Position numbers and translations under genes: made by a program
NCBI GenBank assembly: GCA_007118075.1
Contig: SKSH01000103.1
Location: 1-9,604, forward strand
DNA: 9,604 nucleotides
Origin: Halobacteriales archaeon
GTDB taxonomy: Archaea; Halobacteriota; Halobacteria; Halobacteriales; SKSH01
Direction: 5' to 3'
In this document: in pieces, positions 1 through 6,147 of the stretch
How positions within the stretch are numbered: position 1 is the stretch's first letter
Layout: the number at the start of each line of letters is the position of its first letter
The notes under the pieces: generated by a model
Seen by the model: only the letters and a program-made list of their open reading frames with translations
The model's database searches: none
What the model was told of the DNA's origin: nothing

Positions 1-220
1 CCTTCGGTGCATACGTCTCGATGCCATCAGCCTCGAGTGGATGCACCACTGAAACGCCATATGGACCGAGCGCTGCTGCCAGGGCCGATACCCCCTCACC
101 AACCGCTCCAACATGTACCTCATCTTCGGTGAGGTCGGCCACCTGCCGGGCGAGGGTGAGCATCTGCAGGCTCTCTTCGGTGGGAACTCCCTCGTCGTGT
201 TCAACGAATGCGAGAGTCAT
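1..220 (-). CDS. etfA: Electron transfer flavoprotein alpha subunit, N-terminal part (runs off window)
   Basis: EtfA pairs with EtfB to form the FAD-carrying heterodimer that takes electrons from flavin dehydrogenases and hands them to the quinone pool through ETF:quinone oxidoreductase. Only the first 73 codons are in the window. They begin MTLAFVEHDEG and continue through a helix-strand pattern (SLQMLTLARQVAD, then VHVGAVGEG) typical of the N-terminal domain of ETF alpha. The FAD-binding C-terminal domain lies outside. The ATG follows the etfB stop by a single base (TAAGATG), so the two subunits are almost certainly co-transcribed and translationally coupled, as expected for a 1:1 complex. 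Identification rests on the N-terminus plus the adjacent etfB. The start is secure because no upstream in-frame alternative fits the tight junction. Confidence 0.85.
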   Translation of the reverse strand, partial: MTLAFVEHDEGVPTEESLQMLTLARQVADLTEDEVHVGAVGEGVSALAAALGPYGVSVVHPLEADGIETYAPK

Positions 221-221
221 C

Positions 222-989
222 TTAGAGCACCTCCAATTCCTCGAGGACATCGACGACCCTGGCCGCCGCATCCGGGCCATCACCGAGGATCTCTGCCTCG
301 CGGTCGGCGGCTGGAGGTACCTCGAGCTCGATGAGTTCGAAGCGACCGTCTGCATCGATCGTGGCCTCGACCGTCTCCACCGGGGTCTTCCTCGCCTGCA
401 TCCGACCACGCATCGAGGCGTAGCGCGGGTGATTGATCCCCTCCTTCACGGTGATGACCGCGGGGAGGTCGACCTCATACACCTCCCACCCACCAGCTAC
501 CTCTCGCTTCGCGATGGCCGTCTCGTCAGCGAGTTCGAGATCCTTGATACCGGTCACACAGGGGAGCCCTAGTGAGTTCGCCACGCGTACTGGTACCTGA
601 TAGTTGCCAGCATCGGCGGATTCGTTGCCGAACAACAGCACATCGAACGGTACCTCACCATCACCCCGATCAGTGATGTATTCGGTGATAGCGTCTGCAA
701 CGGCCGTCGGTCCGGGATCGGTTGTCGCCGCCTCGAGCAACACCGGTTCGTCCGCCCCACGGGCAACGGCCGTGGTGAGTTGTTCGGTCGCGTCCTCGGG
801 GCCGAGGGTCAAGACGGTCGTCGTCCCATCGTGGGCCTCGATCTGCTGGATGGCCTCCTCGACGGCACACTCCTCGTGTGGGCTGACCGTATTCCCAAGC
901 CCGAGGTCCTTGACCGCTTGCTTGTCATCGGTGAGGACGATCTTTTCGCCAGTTTCCGGTACGCGTTTGACGCAGGTGATGATGTCCAT
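222..989 (-). CDS. etfB: Electron transfer flavoprotein beta subunit
   Basis: This 255-residue protein is the normal size for EtfB, which binds AMP and docks with EtfA and with partner dehydrogenases. The N-terminus (MDIITCVKRVPETGEK) is the usual beta-subunit opening. VSPHEECAVEEA near residues 36-47 matches the conserved NPxDxxAxEEA region. The strongest signature is at about residues 173-203, where VDLPAVITVKEGINHPRYAS and the following MRGRMQARKTP correspond to the ETF beta signature and the AMP/partner-recognition loop. It lies 64 bases after the FAD/GcvT gene on the same strand and one base before etfA, pointing to one transcript. Dimethylglycine and sarcosine dehydrogenases are known ETF donors, so this ETF is probably the dedicated acceptor of the upstream enzyme. 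The start has a modest AGGA four bases upstream. Confidence 0.95.
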   Translation of the reverse strand: MDIITCVKRVPETGEKIVLTDDKQAVKDLGLGNTVSPHEECAVEEAIQQIEAHDGTTTVLTLGPEDATEQLTTAVARGADEPVLLEAATTDPGPTAVADAITEYITDRGDGEVPFDVLLFGNESADAGNYQVPVRVANSLGLPCVTGIKDLELADETAIAKREVAGGWEVYEVDLPAVITVKEGINHPRYASMRGRMQARKTPVETVEATIDADGRFELIELEVPPAADREAEILGDGPDAAARVVDVLEELEVL

Positions 990-993
990 GGTA

Positions 994-997
994 TCCT
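994..997 (-). promoter_or_regulatory. Weak Shine-Dalgarno site of etfB
   Basis: Read on the minus strand, AGGA stands four bases before the etfB ATG. The short spacing makes it a poor SD site. Coupling to the upstream gene or reinitiation may contribute to etfB translation. Confidence 0.4.
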
Positions 998-1020
998 AGG
1001 TGTGCGGCGATTCGTTGGTC

Positions 1021-1039
1021 CGGGGCTTGAAAGCACCCG
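1021..1039 (-). other. Possible hairpin in the spacer between the FAD/GcvT gene and etfB
   Basis: In the 64-base spacer, CGGGTGCTTTCAAGCCCCG can fold as GCT(TTCA)AGC extended by CGGG/CCCG with one bulged T. No U-tract follows, so it is unlikely to be a terminator. It could be an RNA stability or processing element setting the ratio of the dehydrogenase to ETF, or it could be chance. Confidence 0.25.
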
Positions 1040-1053
1040 ACCGCTCCCATCGC

Positions 1054-3579
1054 CTAAGAGCGGATGCGCTCGTTCTTCGGGTCGAACAGTGGGCGGCTGC
1101 CCACGACCTCGACTGTCACGGGGTACTGTTCACCGATGTACTCGACCTGGAAGCTGGCACCCTCCTCGGCGACCTCGGTCGGGAGGTACGCCATCAGAAG
1201 GTGCTTACCGACCGATGGTCCCGTCGCAGCGGTCGTCACATACGACCGCCGGCCCTCCTCATCGACGAGTACCTCACCGTCTTCGTCGAGGATCGGTTCA
1301 CCGCCAAGCGGGAATCGACGGATGCCATCCTCGTTGAGGTGGGTATCGACCGACAGCGTGCACAGCTTGGCGACCGGCTCGGTGTCGAGTGCCTCGGCGT
1401 ATGGTTCCTTGCCGATGAAGTCGGCGTCCTTGACCCCATGGAAGGTCAACCCGGCTTCGGCCGGATCGTACTCGAGCTCGAGCTCGTGACCGTAGAGTCG
1501 GTACCCTTTCTCCATCCGACCGGTGGCCCCGTACACTCCGGTACCGACCGGACGGATGTTGTGCTCCTGGCCGGCTTCGTAGAGCAGATCCCACATCCGC
1601 TGGCCCTGCTCCATCGGAGCGTAGATCTCCCAGCCAAGCTCACCGACATACGAGATGCGAAGTGCCCATGCGCTGACCTCACCCAGCGTGATATGTTGGG
1701 CGGTGTACGGTGGGAACGCTGCATCGGACATGTCCTCTTCGGCGATTGAGTCGACCACTGCTCTCGCCTTCGGACCCCAGACCCCGAGGGTGCAAAGGGC
1801 CGAGGTCTGATCGTGGATCTGCACGGAACCGTCTTCGGGCAGGTGGCTACGGAACCATGCCTTGTCCGAGCCACCCATGCCACCACCGGTGATGACGCGG
1901 TACCGATCGCGCGTCAAACGGACGATGGTCAAGTCGGAGACGAAGCCACCGTTGGGGGCGAGGATCGGCGTGTAGACACACTTACCGACCTCGACGTCCA
2001 TGCGCCCAACCGCCATCTGTTCGAGGTACTCCGTGGCCCCGGAGCCGACCACATCGAAGATGGTGAAGCCAGTGTCACCGATCATCCCCACATGGTCTCG
2101 CATGTGCAGGTGCTCAGCGAGGATAATGGGAGACCACCAGCGCTGGTCCCACTCGTGCGGACGCATGAGATGGGCAAGCTCAGCGTTATACTCCATCAAC
2201 AGGTCCCGGTTACTCTCATACCACCGTGGTCGCTCCCAACCAGCAGCCTCGAAGAAGAATGCATCGAGGTCATCCTGACGGTTGTAGAACGCACTCGTCC
2301 GAAGCTCCCTCGAACTGGCCCATTGTTCGGCGGGATGGATGATGCCGTAGATCTTTCGGTAGCCCTCATCAGAGCGGTTCTTGACGAAGCGGTCTGAGGT
2401 GCCGTACTCGTAGAAACGGTTGACATCAGAGGCGTGGATGTCGATCTCGCTGAAGCCACGCTCCATGATCTGCGCGAGCATCTTACCGAACGCCGGTCCC
2501 TCCTTGATCCAGATGGCCGAGCTCGCCCATAGCCCATCAACATCCTGGAGATCGCCGACCAACGGACCTCCATCGGGGGTCATCGAGAGGAGACCATCGA
2601 TCTCGTGGCGGATCTCGACATTCGGGTCGTCGAGGACCTCAGGCATGATCTCGAGCGCATGTTCCATCGACGGTTCGAATGCATCGTGGGTCAGCGGTGG
2701 CTGTGTCGGCGACAGGGGTGACTCCTCGATGGAGGGGACGTCCTCGACGTCCCAGAGGATCGGGTAGTGTTCATAGGACCCGACCTCCATGTCGTTGCCG
2801 CTTTGCCGTTCGTACATCTGCGTGTCGACGTCTCGGACGATCGGGTAGTTGATCTCACCCTCGCCCTCCTCGAAGAACTCGATCGGACCGACGCTGATCA
2901 TCTGATGGACAGCCGGGATGAGTGGAATGTCGGTCCCAGCCATCTCGGCGAGTTTGTCGCTCCACAGCCCGGCGGCGATGACCGCCTCTTCGCACTCGAC
3001 GGTCCCCTTCTCGGTCTCAATCGCCTGGAGCACGCCGTCTTCGACGATGATATCGGTGATCTCGGTGTTCGGTGCGAGTGTCAGTCCACCCTTGTCCTTG
3101 GCTCTCGCTCGCATCACCTCACCGGCACGAAGCGGATCGCACACCCCCGCACGTGGCGCATGGAATCCGCCTACGATGATGTCCTCGTTGACGTACGGGA
3201 CGAGCTCCTTGACCTCCTCGGGAGTGAGCAATTCGGCCGGTTCACCCCACGCCTTGGCCGACTGAACCCGACGTTTGAGCTCGTGCATCCGTTCCTCGGT
3301 CCGGGCGACCTCGATCCCACCTGCCTCGGTGTAGGTGTCCATGTCGATGTACTGCTCCATGCTGTCCTGGGTGAGGTGGGTCATCTCTTTCGAGTGCTCC
3401 ACCGGCATGATGAAGTTCGAGGCGTGGCCGGTCGAACCACCCGGATCGGGGAGTGGCCCCTTGTCGATGAGCAACACGTCATCACGTCCCTCCTCGACGA
3501 GATGGTAGGCGACGCTGTTGCCGACAATACCGGCGCCAAGGACCACGGTGTGTGCGTATTCGGGGAAATCAGCACTCAT
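1054..3579 (-). CDS. FAD-dependent oxidoreductase fused to GcvT domains (dimethylglycine/sarcosine dehydrogenase family)
   Basis: The 841-residue enzyme probably oxidises an N-methyl group of dimethylglycine or sarcosine and transfers the carbon to tetrahydrofolate. Residues 10-40 form a Rossmann FAD site (VVLGAGIVG, then VLLIDKG). GGSTGHASN places His52 where relatives attach FAD covalently. VHQMISVG (His225) and Tyr256 match positions reported as active-site residues in bacterial dimethylglycine oxidase. A linker domain spans about 380-435, a GcvT folate domain about 440-730 (GGFVSDL with Asp549 as the folate-side acid; YVGELGWEI; GRMEKGYRLYG) and the GcvT C-terminal barrel about 735-830. 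Length matches the family (about 810-870). The ATG at 3579 is chosen because GGAGGT lies 11 bases upstream and FAD-fold sequence begins soon after. An ATG at 3633 would add 18 unconserved residues without an SD site. ETF genes follow on the same strand. The exact substrate is uncertain. Confidence 0.9.
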   Translation of the reverse strand: MSADFPEYAHTVVLGAGIVGNSVAYHLVEEGRDDVLLIDKGPLPDPGGSTGHASNFIMPVEHSKEMTHLTQDSMEQYIDMDTYTEAGGIEVARTEERMHELKRRVQSAKAWGEPAELLTPEEVKELVPYVNEDIIVGGFHAPRAGVCDPLRAGEVMRARAKDKGGLTLAPNTEITDIIVEDGVLQAIETEKGTVECEEAVIAAGLWSDKLAEMAGTDIPLIPAVHQMISVGPIEFFEEGEGEINYPIVRDVDTQMYERQSGNDMEVGSYEHYPILWDVEDVPSIEESPLSPTQPPLTHDAFEPSMEHALEIMPEVLDDPNVEIRHEIDGLLSMTPDGGPLVGDLQDVDGLWASSAIWIKEGPAFGKMLAQIMERGFSEIDIHASDVNRFYEYGTSDRFVKNRSDEGYRKIYGIIHPAEQWASSRELRTSAFYNRQDDLDAFFFEAAGWERPRWYESNRDLLMEYNAELAHLMRPHEWDQRWWSPIILAEHLHMRDHVGMIGDTGFTIFDVVGSGATEYLEQMAVGRMDVEVGKCVYTPILAPNGGFVSDLTIVRLTRDRYRVITGGGMGGSDKAWFRSHLPEDGSVQIHDQTSALCTLGVWGPKARAVVDSIAEEDMSDAAFPPYTAQHITLGEVSAWALRISYVGELGWEIYAPMEQGQRMWDLLYEAGQEHNIRPVGTGVYGATGRMEKGYRLYGHELELEYDPAEAGLTFHGVKDADFIGKEPYAEALDTEPVAKLCTLSVDTHLNEDGIRRFPLGGEPILDEDGEVLVDEEGRRSYVTTAATGPSVGKHLLMAYLPTEVAEEGASFQVEYIGEQYPVTVEVVGSRPLFDPKNERIRS

Positions 3580-3680
3580 CGTTCCACCAAACCTCCAGGT
3601 GATCGTATTCGCTTGACAGTGCCCAAAAGCCATCGGGCATGATGCTCACGGTTAGATGTCATGCTGGTCAGAAAGCCCAT
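3576..3680 (-). other. Candidate 34-codon upstream ORF overlapping the FAD/GcvT start
   Basis: A minus-strand frame opens at ATG 3680 and runs 34 codons. It begins MGFLTSMTSNREHH and ends SPGGLVER. Its TGA (3578-3576) overlaps the start of the FAD/GcvT gene as ATGA. The ATG lies about 31 bases from the centre of the TATA-like element at 3707-3715, the spacing of a leaderless haloarchaeal start. The SD of the main gene (3591-3596) lies inside this frame, as needed for termination-reinitiation. The peptide is basic (six Arg, one Lys), unlike haloarchaeal cytosolic proteins, so any role is more likely in cis, by its translation, than as a stable protein. It may be a chance frame. Confidence 0.3.
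3591..3596 (-). promoter_or_regulatory. Shine-Dalgarno site deciding the FAD/GcvT start
   Basis: GGAGGT on the minus strand, 11 bases before the ATG at 3579, is a good match to the archaeal anti-SD. It supports this start over the in-frame ATG at 3633, which has none. Confidence 0.65.
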
Positions 3681-3706
3681 GGTCGAAACCTCTCAGGGTC
3701 TTGTAC

Positions 3707-3715
3707 TAATAATTA
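3707..3715 (-). promoter_or_regulatory. TATA-like element of the FAD/GcvT transcript
   Basis: TAATTATTA (minus strand) is the most AT-rich element in the 193-base gap between the EamA and FAD/GcvT genes. Transcription would start near 3684-3680, at the ATG of the upstream ORF and about 100 bases before the main gene's ATG. A 12-base palindrome (3742-3753) lies upstream. No transcript data support it here. Confidence 0.45.
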
Positions 3716-3741
3716 CGATTAATTCCCAGTTTCCAATAGTG

Positions 3742-3753
3742 GTAACCGGTTAC
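3742..3753. promoter_or_regulatory. Perfect 12-base palindrome, candidate operator
   Basis: GTAACCGGTTAC is a perfect dyad lying 27-46 bases upstream of the TATA-like element of the FAD/GcvT gene and 20 bases beyond the EamA stop. The position suits an activator or a co-regulator dimer site. It could also be chance. Confidence 0.35.
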
Positions 3754-3772
3754 GCGCTCCGCCACTGTGACC

Positions 3773-4669
3773 TCACTCGTCGGTTGGTGAGCTCACCGCA
3801 GGGCGGGCGACCGTCCGATCACGCTGGATGAGCAAGATTCCAATCAGGATCATCGTCCCACCGATGAGGATGCCGATGGTGAGTATCTCACCAAGGAGTA
3901 CGACTCCGAGAATCACGGTCACCGGTGGTTCGGCCATGGCGACGATGCTCGCCCGGCTCGCCTCGATCAGCTCGAGGCCGTGGACGAACAGCACGATAGG
4001 TATAGCGGTCCCGAATAGAGCCAAGCCGAGTATCACCCCCCATTGATCGATACCGGCAGGAAGGAACACCGTACCGGAGATGAGGCCGTACAGGAGGAAG
4101 ACGGCCGCAGAGACACCAATCGCGACGGTCGCCAGGACATCAGCGTCGATGTCGGCGACGGCAACTCGACTCCCAGTGGTGTAGATCGCGTAGGCCATCG
4201 CCGCGAGCGAGACGAGGACGATTCCACGCAGATCGATGTTGCCGACATCGAGGCCGACGATCGCAAGCACACCACCGATGGCGAGGACGATGGCGATGAG
4301 CTTCAGCCCCGTGAGACGTTCGCCAAGTAGCACCACCGAGATGAGGTACACATAAATGGGGAACGTGTACAGCGTGATCGAGGCGAGGCCGGCGGTGATG
4401 TACACAAGTCCCCAGAAGAATCCAGCCGCGAGCAGTGTATAGGCGATGCCGAGTCCAGTGGCAATGTACAACGGCTTACCGGTGGCGACCTCGCCTCGTC
4501 CGGTGAACCAGAGGAACGCTGCCAGAAACACCGTGGCGATGAGGAACCTGAAGGTAAGGATGGTCGGGTTGTTAAGCCCTGCATCGAAGCCGAGCTTGCC
4601 GAATATCCCGATGGTCCCGAAACCGATTGCGGCAAGCAAGATCAACGTCGTCCCGATTGCCCTGGTCAC
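3773..4669 (-). CDS. EamA-family (DMT superfamily) membrane transporter
   Basis: A 298-residue integral membrane protein with ten predicted membrane spans arranged as two EamA repeats of five. Each repeat has the characteristic pattern near its end: ASITLYTFPIYVYLISVVLL followed by GERLT in the first, and ASRASIVAMAEPPVTVILGV followed by VLLGEILT in the second. Such carriers move small metabolites (amino acids, nucleotides, drugs), and substrate cannot be read from sequence. GTG 4669 is chosen as start because CTATAG (4695-4700) is centred about 28 bases upstream, a leaderless arrangement, and the first span begins a few residues in. An in-frame TTG at 4705 would add 12 residues and has no SD site. 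The gene precedes the FAD/GcvT gene on the same strand, but that gene seems to have its own promoter. The C-terminus is hydrophilic (RDRTVARPAVSSPTDE). Confidence 0.88.
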   Translation of the reverse strand: MTRAIGTTLILLAAIGFGTIGIFGKLGFDAGLNNPTILTFRFLIATVFLAAFLWFTGRGEVATGKPLYIATGLGIAYTLLAAGFFWGLVYITAGLASITLYTFPIYVYLISVVLLGERLTGLKLIAIVLAIGGVLAIVGLDVGNIDLRGIVLVSLAAMAYAIYTTGSRVAVADIDADVLATVAIGVSAAVFLLYGLISGTVFLPAGIDQWGVILGLALFGTAIPIVLFVHGLELIEASRASIVAMAEPPVTVILGVVLLGEILTIGILIGGTMILIGILLIQRDRTVARPAVSSPTDE

Positions 4670-4694
4670 GTTGGCGGTCGTAGCCCGTGAGGGA

Positions 4695-4700
4695 CTATAG
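4695..4700 (-). promoter_or_regulatory. TATA-like element for a leaderless EamA transcript
   Basis: CTATAG flanked by GGG and CCC is centred about 28 bases before GTG 4669. It is short, so the call is tentative. The stronger AT element at 4736-4743 could also serve this gene with a leader of about 45 bases. Confidence 0.35.
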
Positions 4701-4735
4701 CCCAACCGAAGCGAGCCGGCATCCTAGCAGATGGT

Positions 4736-4743
4736 AAAATATT
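4736..4743 (+). promoter_or_regulatory. TATA-like element upstream of folD
   Basis: AAAATATT lies in the 170-base divergent region between the EamA gene and folD. On the plus strand it is centred about 29 bases before ATG 4769, the start of a short upstream ORF, and about 100 bases before folD. Being nearly symmetric, it may act in both directions. The inverted repeat at 4742-4759 abuts it. Confidence 0.45.
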
Positions 4744-4759
4744 CACCCCACCCGGTGAA
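4742..4759. promoter_or_regulatory. Inverted repeat TTCACC-N6-GGTGAA, candidate operator
   Basis: Perfect 6-base arms separated by CCACCC lie directly downstream of the AAAATATT element, between it and the predicted folD transcription start. A protein bound here would block folD transcription. It would also lie upstream of the EamA promoter. Arm length and spacing fit a dimeric helix-turn-helix regulator. Confidence 0.4.
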
Positions 4760-4768
4760 CCTACCACC

Positions 4769-4843
4769 ATGGATCGACAGTGGCTACGCACAGAGGTTCG
4801 TTCTGGCATAACAGTCAACGGTAGGCGGAGGCTGGTATCGTGA
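4769..4843 (+). other. Candidate 24-codon upstream ORF overlapping the folD start
   Basis: A frame opens at ATG 4769 and runs 24 codons. It begins MDRQWLRTEV and ends NGRRRLVS. Its TGA (4841-4843) overlaps the folD start as GTGA. The ATG is about 29 bases from the centre of AAAATATT, as for a leaderless mRNA. The folD SD (GGAGG, 4827-4831) is inside the frame and is partly responsible for the Arg-Arg-Arg codons AGG CGG AGG. The layout matches that upstream of the FAD/GcvT gene. Either frame alone could be chance. Confidence 0.3.
4827..4831 (+). promoter_or_regulatory. Shine-Dalgarno site deciding the folD GTG start
   Basis: GGAGG with an 8-base spacer before GTG 4840 is near ideal and justifies the GTG start. 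It also indicates that folD is read from a leadered mRNA. Confidence 0.75.
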
Positions 4844-5733
4844 CGACGATTATCGATGGGAACGCAATCGGTGATCGCATCCGCAGTGAACTCGAGGGAG
4901 AGGTCGAACGGCTCCACGATGCCGGGGTGATCCCAGGGCTCGCGACCGTATTGATGAGTGACGACCCTGCGAGTGAGACCTACGTCTCGATGAAACAACG
5001 CGCATGTGAGAATATCGGCATCAACGGTATCCATCGCGAGATCGAACCTGATGCACCGGAAGATGCCCTTTTCGATGAGTTGGACGATCTGAATGCCGAT
5101 CCATCGGTGCACGGTATCCTCGTGCAGATGCCCGTTCCCGACCAGGTGGATACCGACGCGGTCCTCGAGTACGTCGATCCGGCCAAGGACGTCGACGGGT
5201 TCCACCCTGCGAACGTCGGCCGGCTCGTGGCGGGAAGAGCGAGATTCAAGCCAGCGACCCCCCACGGTGTCCAGCGGCTTCTACAGGCGTCCGATGTCGA
5301 GACCGAAGGCGCTGATGTGGTCATCGTTGGGCGTTCAGACATCGTCGGCAAGCCGATGGCGAATCTGTTGATACAGAAAGGGCCACTCGGCAATGCGACG
5401 GTGACGGTTTGTCATTCCCGAACGAAGGACCTCGCTGCGAAGACAAAGCAGGCTGACATCGTCATCGTGGCGGTCGGCTACCCTGGCATCGTCGATGGCT
5501 CGATGCTCAGAGATGGTGTCGTCGTCATCGATGTCGGAGTGAACCGTGTCGAGGCCAACAACGAACGTGGTTACAAGCTCGTTGGGGACGTCGACTTCGA
5601 GAGTGCGAAAGAGAAGGCTTCGGCGATCACACCAGTCCCAGGGGGGGTCGGACCGATGACGATCACGATGCTACTTTGGAACACCGTGAAGGCTGCCGGT
5701 CACCTCGAGGATATCGAGATAGAACTCCCGTAG
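4840..5733 (+). CDS. folD: Bifunctional methylenetetrahydrofolate dehydrogenase/methenyltetrahydrofolate cyclohydrolase
   Basis: FolD oxidises 5,10-methylene-THF to methenyl-THF with NAD(P)+ and hydrolyses it to 10-formyl-THF in the cytosol. The 297 residues carry the full family pattern: YVSMKQRACENIGI with Tyr48 and catalytic Lys52, HGILVQMPVP (91-100), DVDGFHPANVGRL with Asp118 (117-129), PATPHG (138-143; Ala replaces the commoner Cys), GRSDIVGKP (164-172) in the nucleotide site, TVTVCHS (187-193), and ITPVPGGVGPMT (263-274). No key residue is missing. It starts at GTG with a strong SD. The gene lies across the EamA gene from the FAD/GcvT enzyme, which should generate methylene-THF, so FolD would drain that product toward formyl-THF. 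The promoter region contains an inverted repeat and a short upstream ORF. The 3' end converges with the next gene, only 16 bases apart. Confidence 0.97.
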   Translation: MTTIIDGNAIGDRIRSELEGEVERLHDAGVIPGLATVLMSDDPASETYVSMKQRACENIGINGIHREIEPDAPEDALFDELDDLNADPSVHGILVQMPVPDQVDTDAVLEYVDPAKDVDGFHPANVGRLVAGRARFKPATPHGVQRLLQASDVETEGADVVIVGRSDIVGKPMANLLIQKGPLGNATVTVCHSRTKDLAAKTKQADIVIVAVGYPGIVDGSMLRDGVVVIDVGVNRVEANNERGYKLVGDVDFESAKEKASAITPVPGGVGPMTITMLLWNTVKAAGHLEDIEIELP

Positions 5734-5749
5734 CGATACACCGGGATTC

Positions 5750-6115
5750 CTACGGTCGGTTACGTTCCTCAAGCCCAGCCTCACTGGCTTCGATGGCGGG
5801 ATCGAAGATGGTCTGGACGATGAACACGCCGCGAGTTCGTTTGAAGTACAACGGCGGGATGGCGATACCGATTATCGATACGGGGATCGTCTCGAGCACA
5901 TCATAGTGCAGCGGCATCAACAGGGCAGCACCGATCAGGACGATACCGCCAGCCTTGTGAATAAACAGTCCGAACCCGCTCAACTCGACCGACCTGAGCT
6001 GAAAGATGTTCTCGAGACGAAATGCCAACTGTGGGAAGCAGAAGCTCAGCGATCCGTAAAGGCCCAGAAAGAAGAAGAGAAGGGCGATGAAGACGAAGGC
6101 ACCGGTCGGTGGCAT
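5750..6115 (-). CDS. Small membrane protein of unknown function
   Basis: I do not recognise this 121-residue protein with confidence. It has three hydrophobic stretches at about residues 6-26 (FVFIALLFFFLGLYGSLSF), 54-69 (KAGGIVLIGAALLMPL) and 74-91 (LETIPVSIIGIAIPPLYF). Between the first two is an amphipathic segment with charged residues (RLENIFQLRSVELSG), and the tail is acidic (EASEAGLEERN). The pattern of a short span, FP, a charged linker and a second span after a Gly-rich KAGG resembles small haloarchaeal membrane proteins of uncharacterised families. The start ATG lies about 28 bases from TTGATTAA and lacks an SD, so it appears leaderless. It converges on folD and is divergent from the dehydratase. 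Nothing ties it to one-carbon metabolism except position. Confidence 0.75.
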   Translation of the reverse strand: MPPTGAFVFIALLFFFLGLYGSLSFCFPQLAFRLENIFQLRSVELSGFGLFIHKAGGIVLIGAALLMPLHYDVLETIPVSIIGIAIPPLYFKRTRGVFIVQTIFDPAIEASEAGLEERNRP

Positions 6116-6139
6116 GTTTTTGCCATTTCCAGCTGAGAG

Positions 6140-6147
6140 TTAATCAA
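6140..6147 (-). promoter_or_regulatory. TATA-like element of the small membrane protein gene
   Basis: TTGATTAA (minus strand) is centred about 28 bases before ATG 6115, the expected distance for a leaderless haloarchaeal gene. One arm of an inverted repeat covers it. Confidence 0.4.

Noticed and set aside
1000..2397. Overlapping plus-strand frames (1000-1749 and 1813-2397) opposite the FAD/GcvT gene
   Set aside because: They lie wholly within the conserved GcvT and linker coding sequence on the other strand and have no recognisable motifs.
3580..3633. Upstream in-frame ATG at 3633 giving an 859-residue FAD/GcvT protein
   Set aside because: It has no SD or correctly spaced TATA element, and the extra 18 residues are not expected before the Rossmann strand. 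ATG 3579 has GGAGGT.
2767..3642. 291-codon plus-strand frame opposite the FAD/GcvT gene
   Set aside because: It is antisense to a clear family member. The product resembles no family, and long antisense frames are expected in GC-rich haloarchaeal genes.
4666..4722. 18-codon frame from ATG 4722 (minus strand) whose TGA overlaps the EamA GTG
   Set aside because: Its ATG is only about 17 bases from the nearest TATA-like element and it contains no SD, so it lacks the features that make the other two upstream ORFs interesting.
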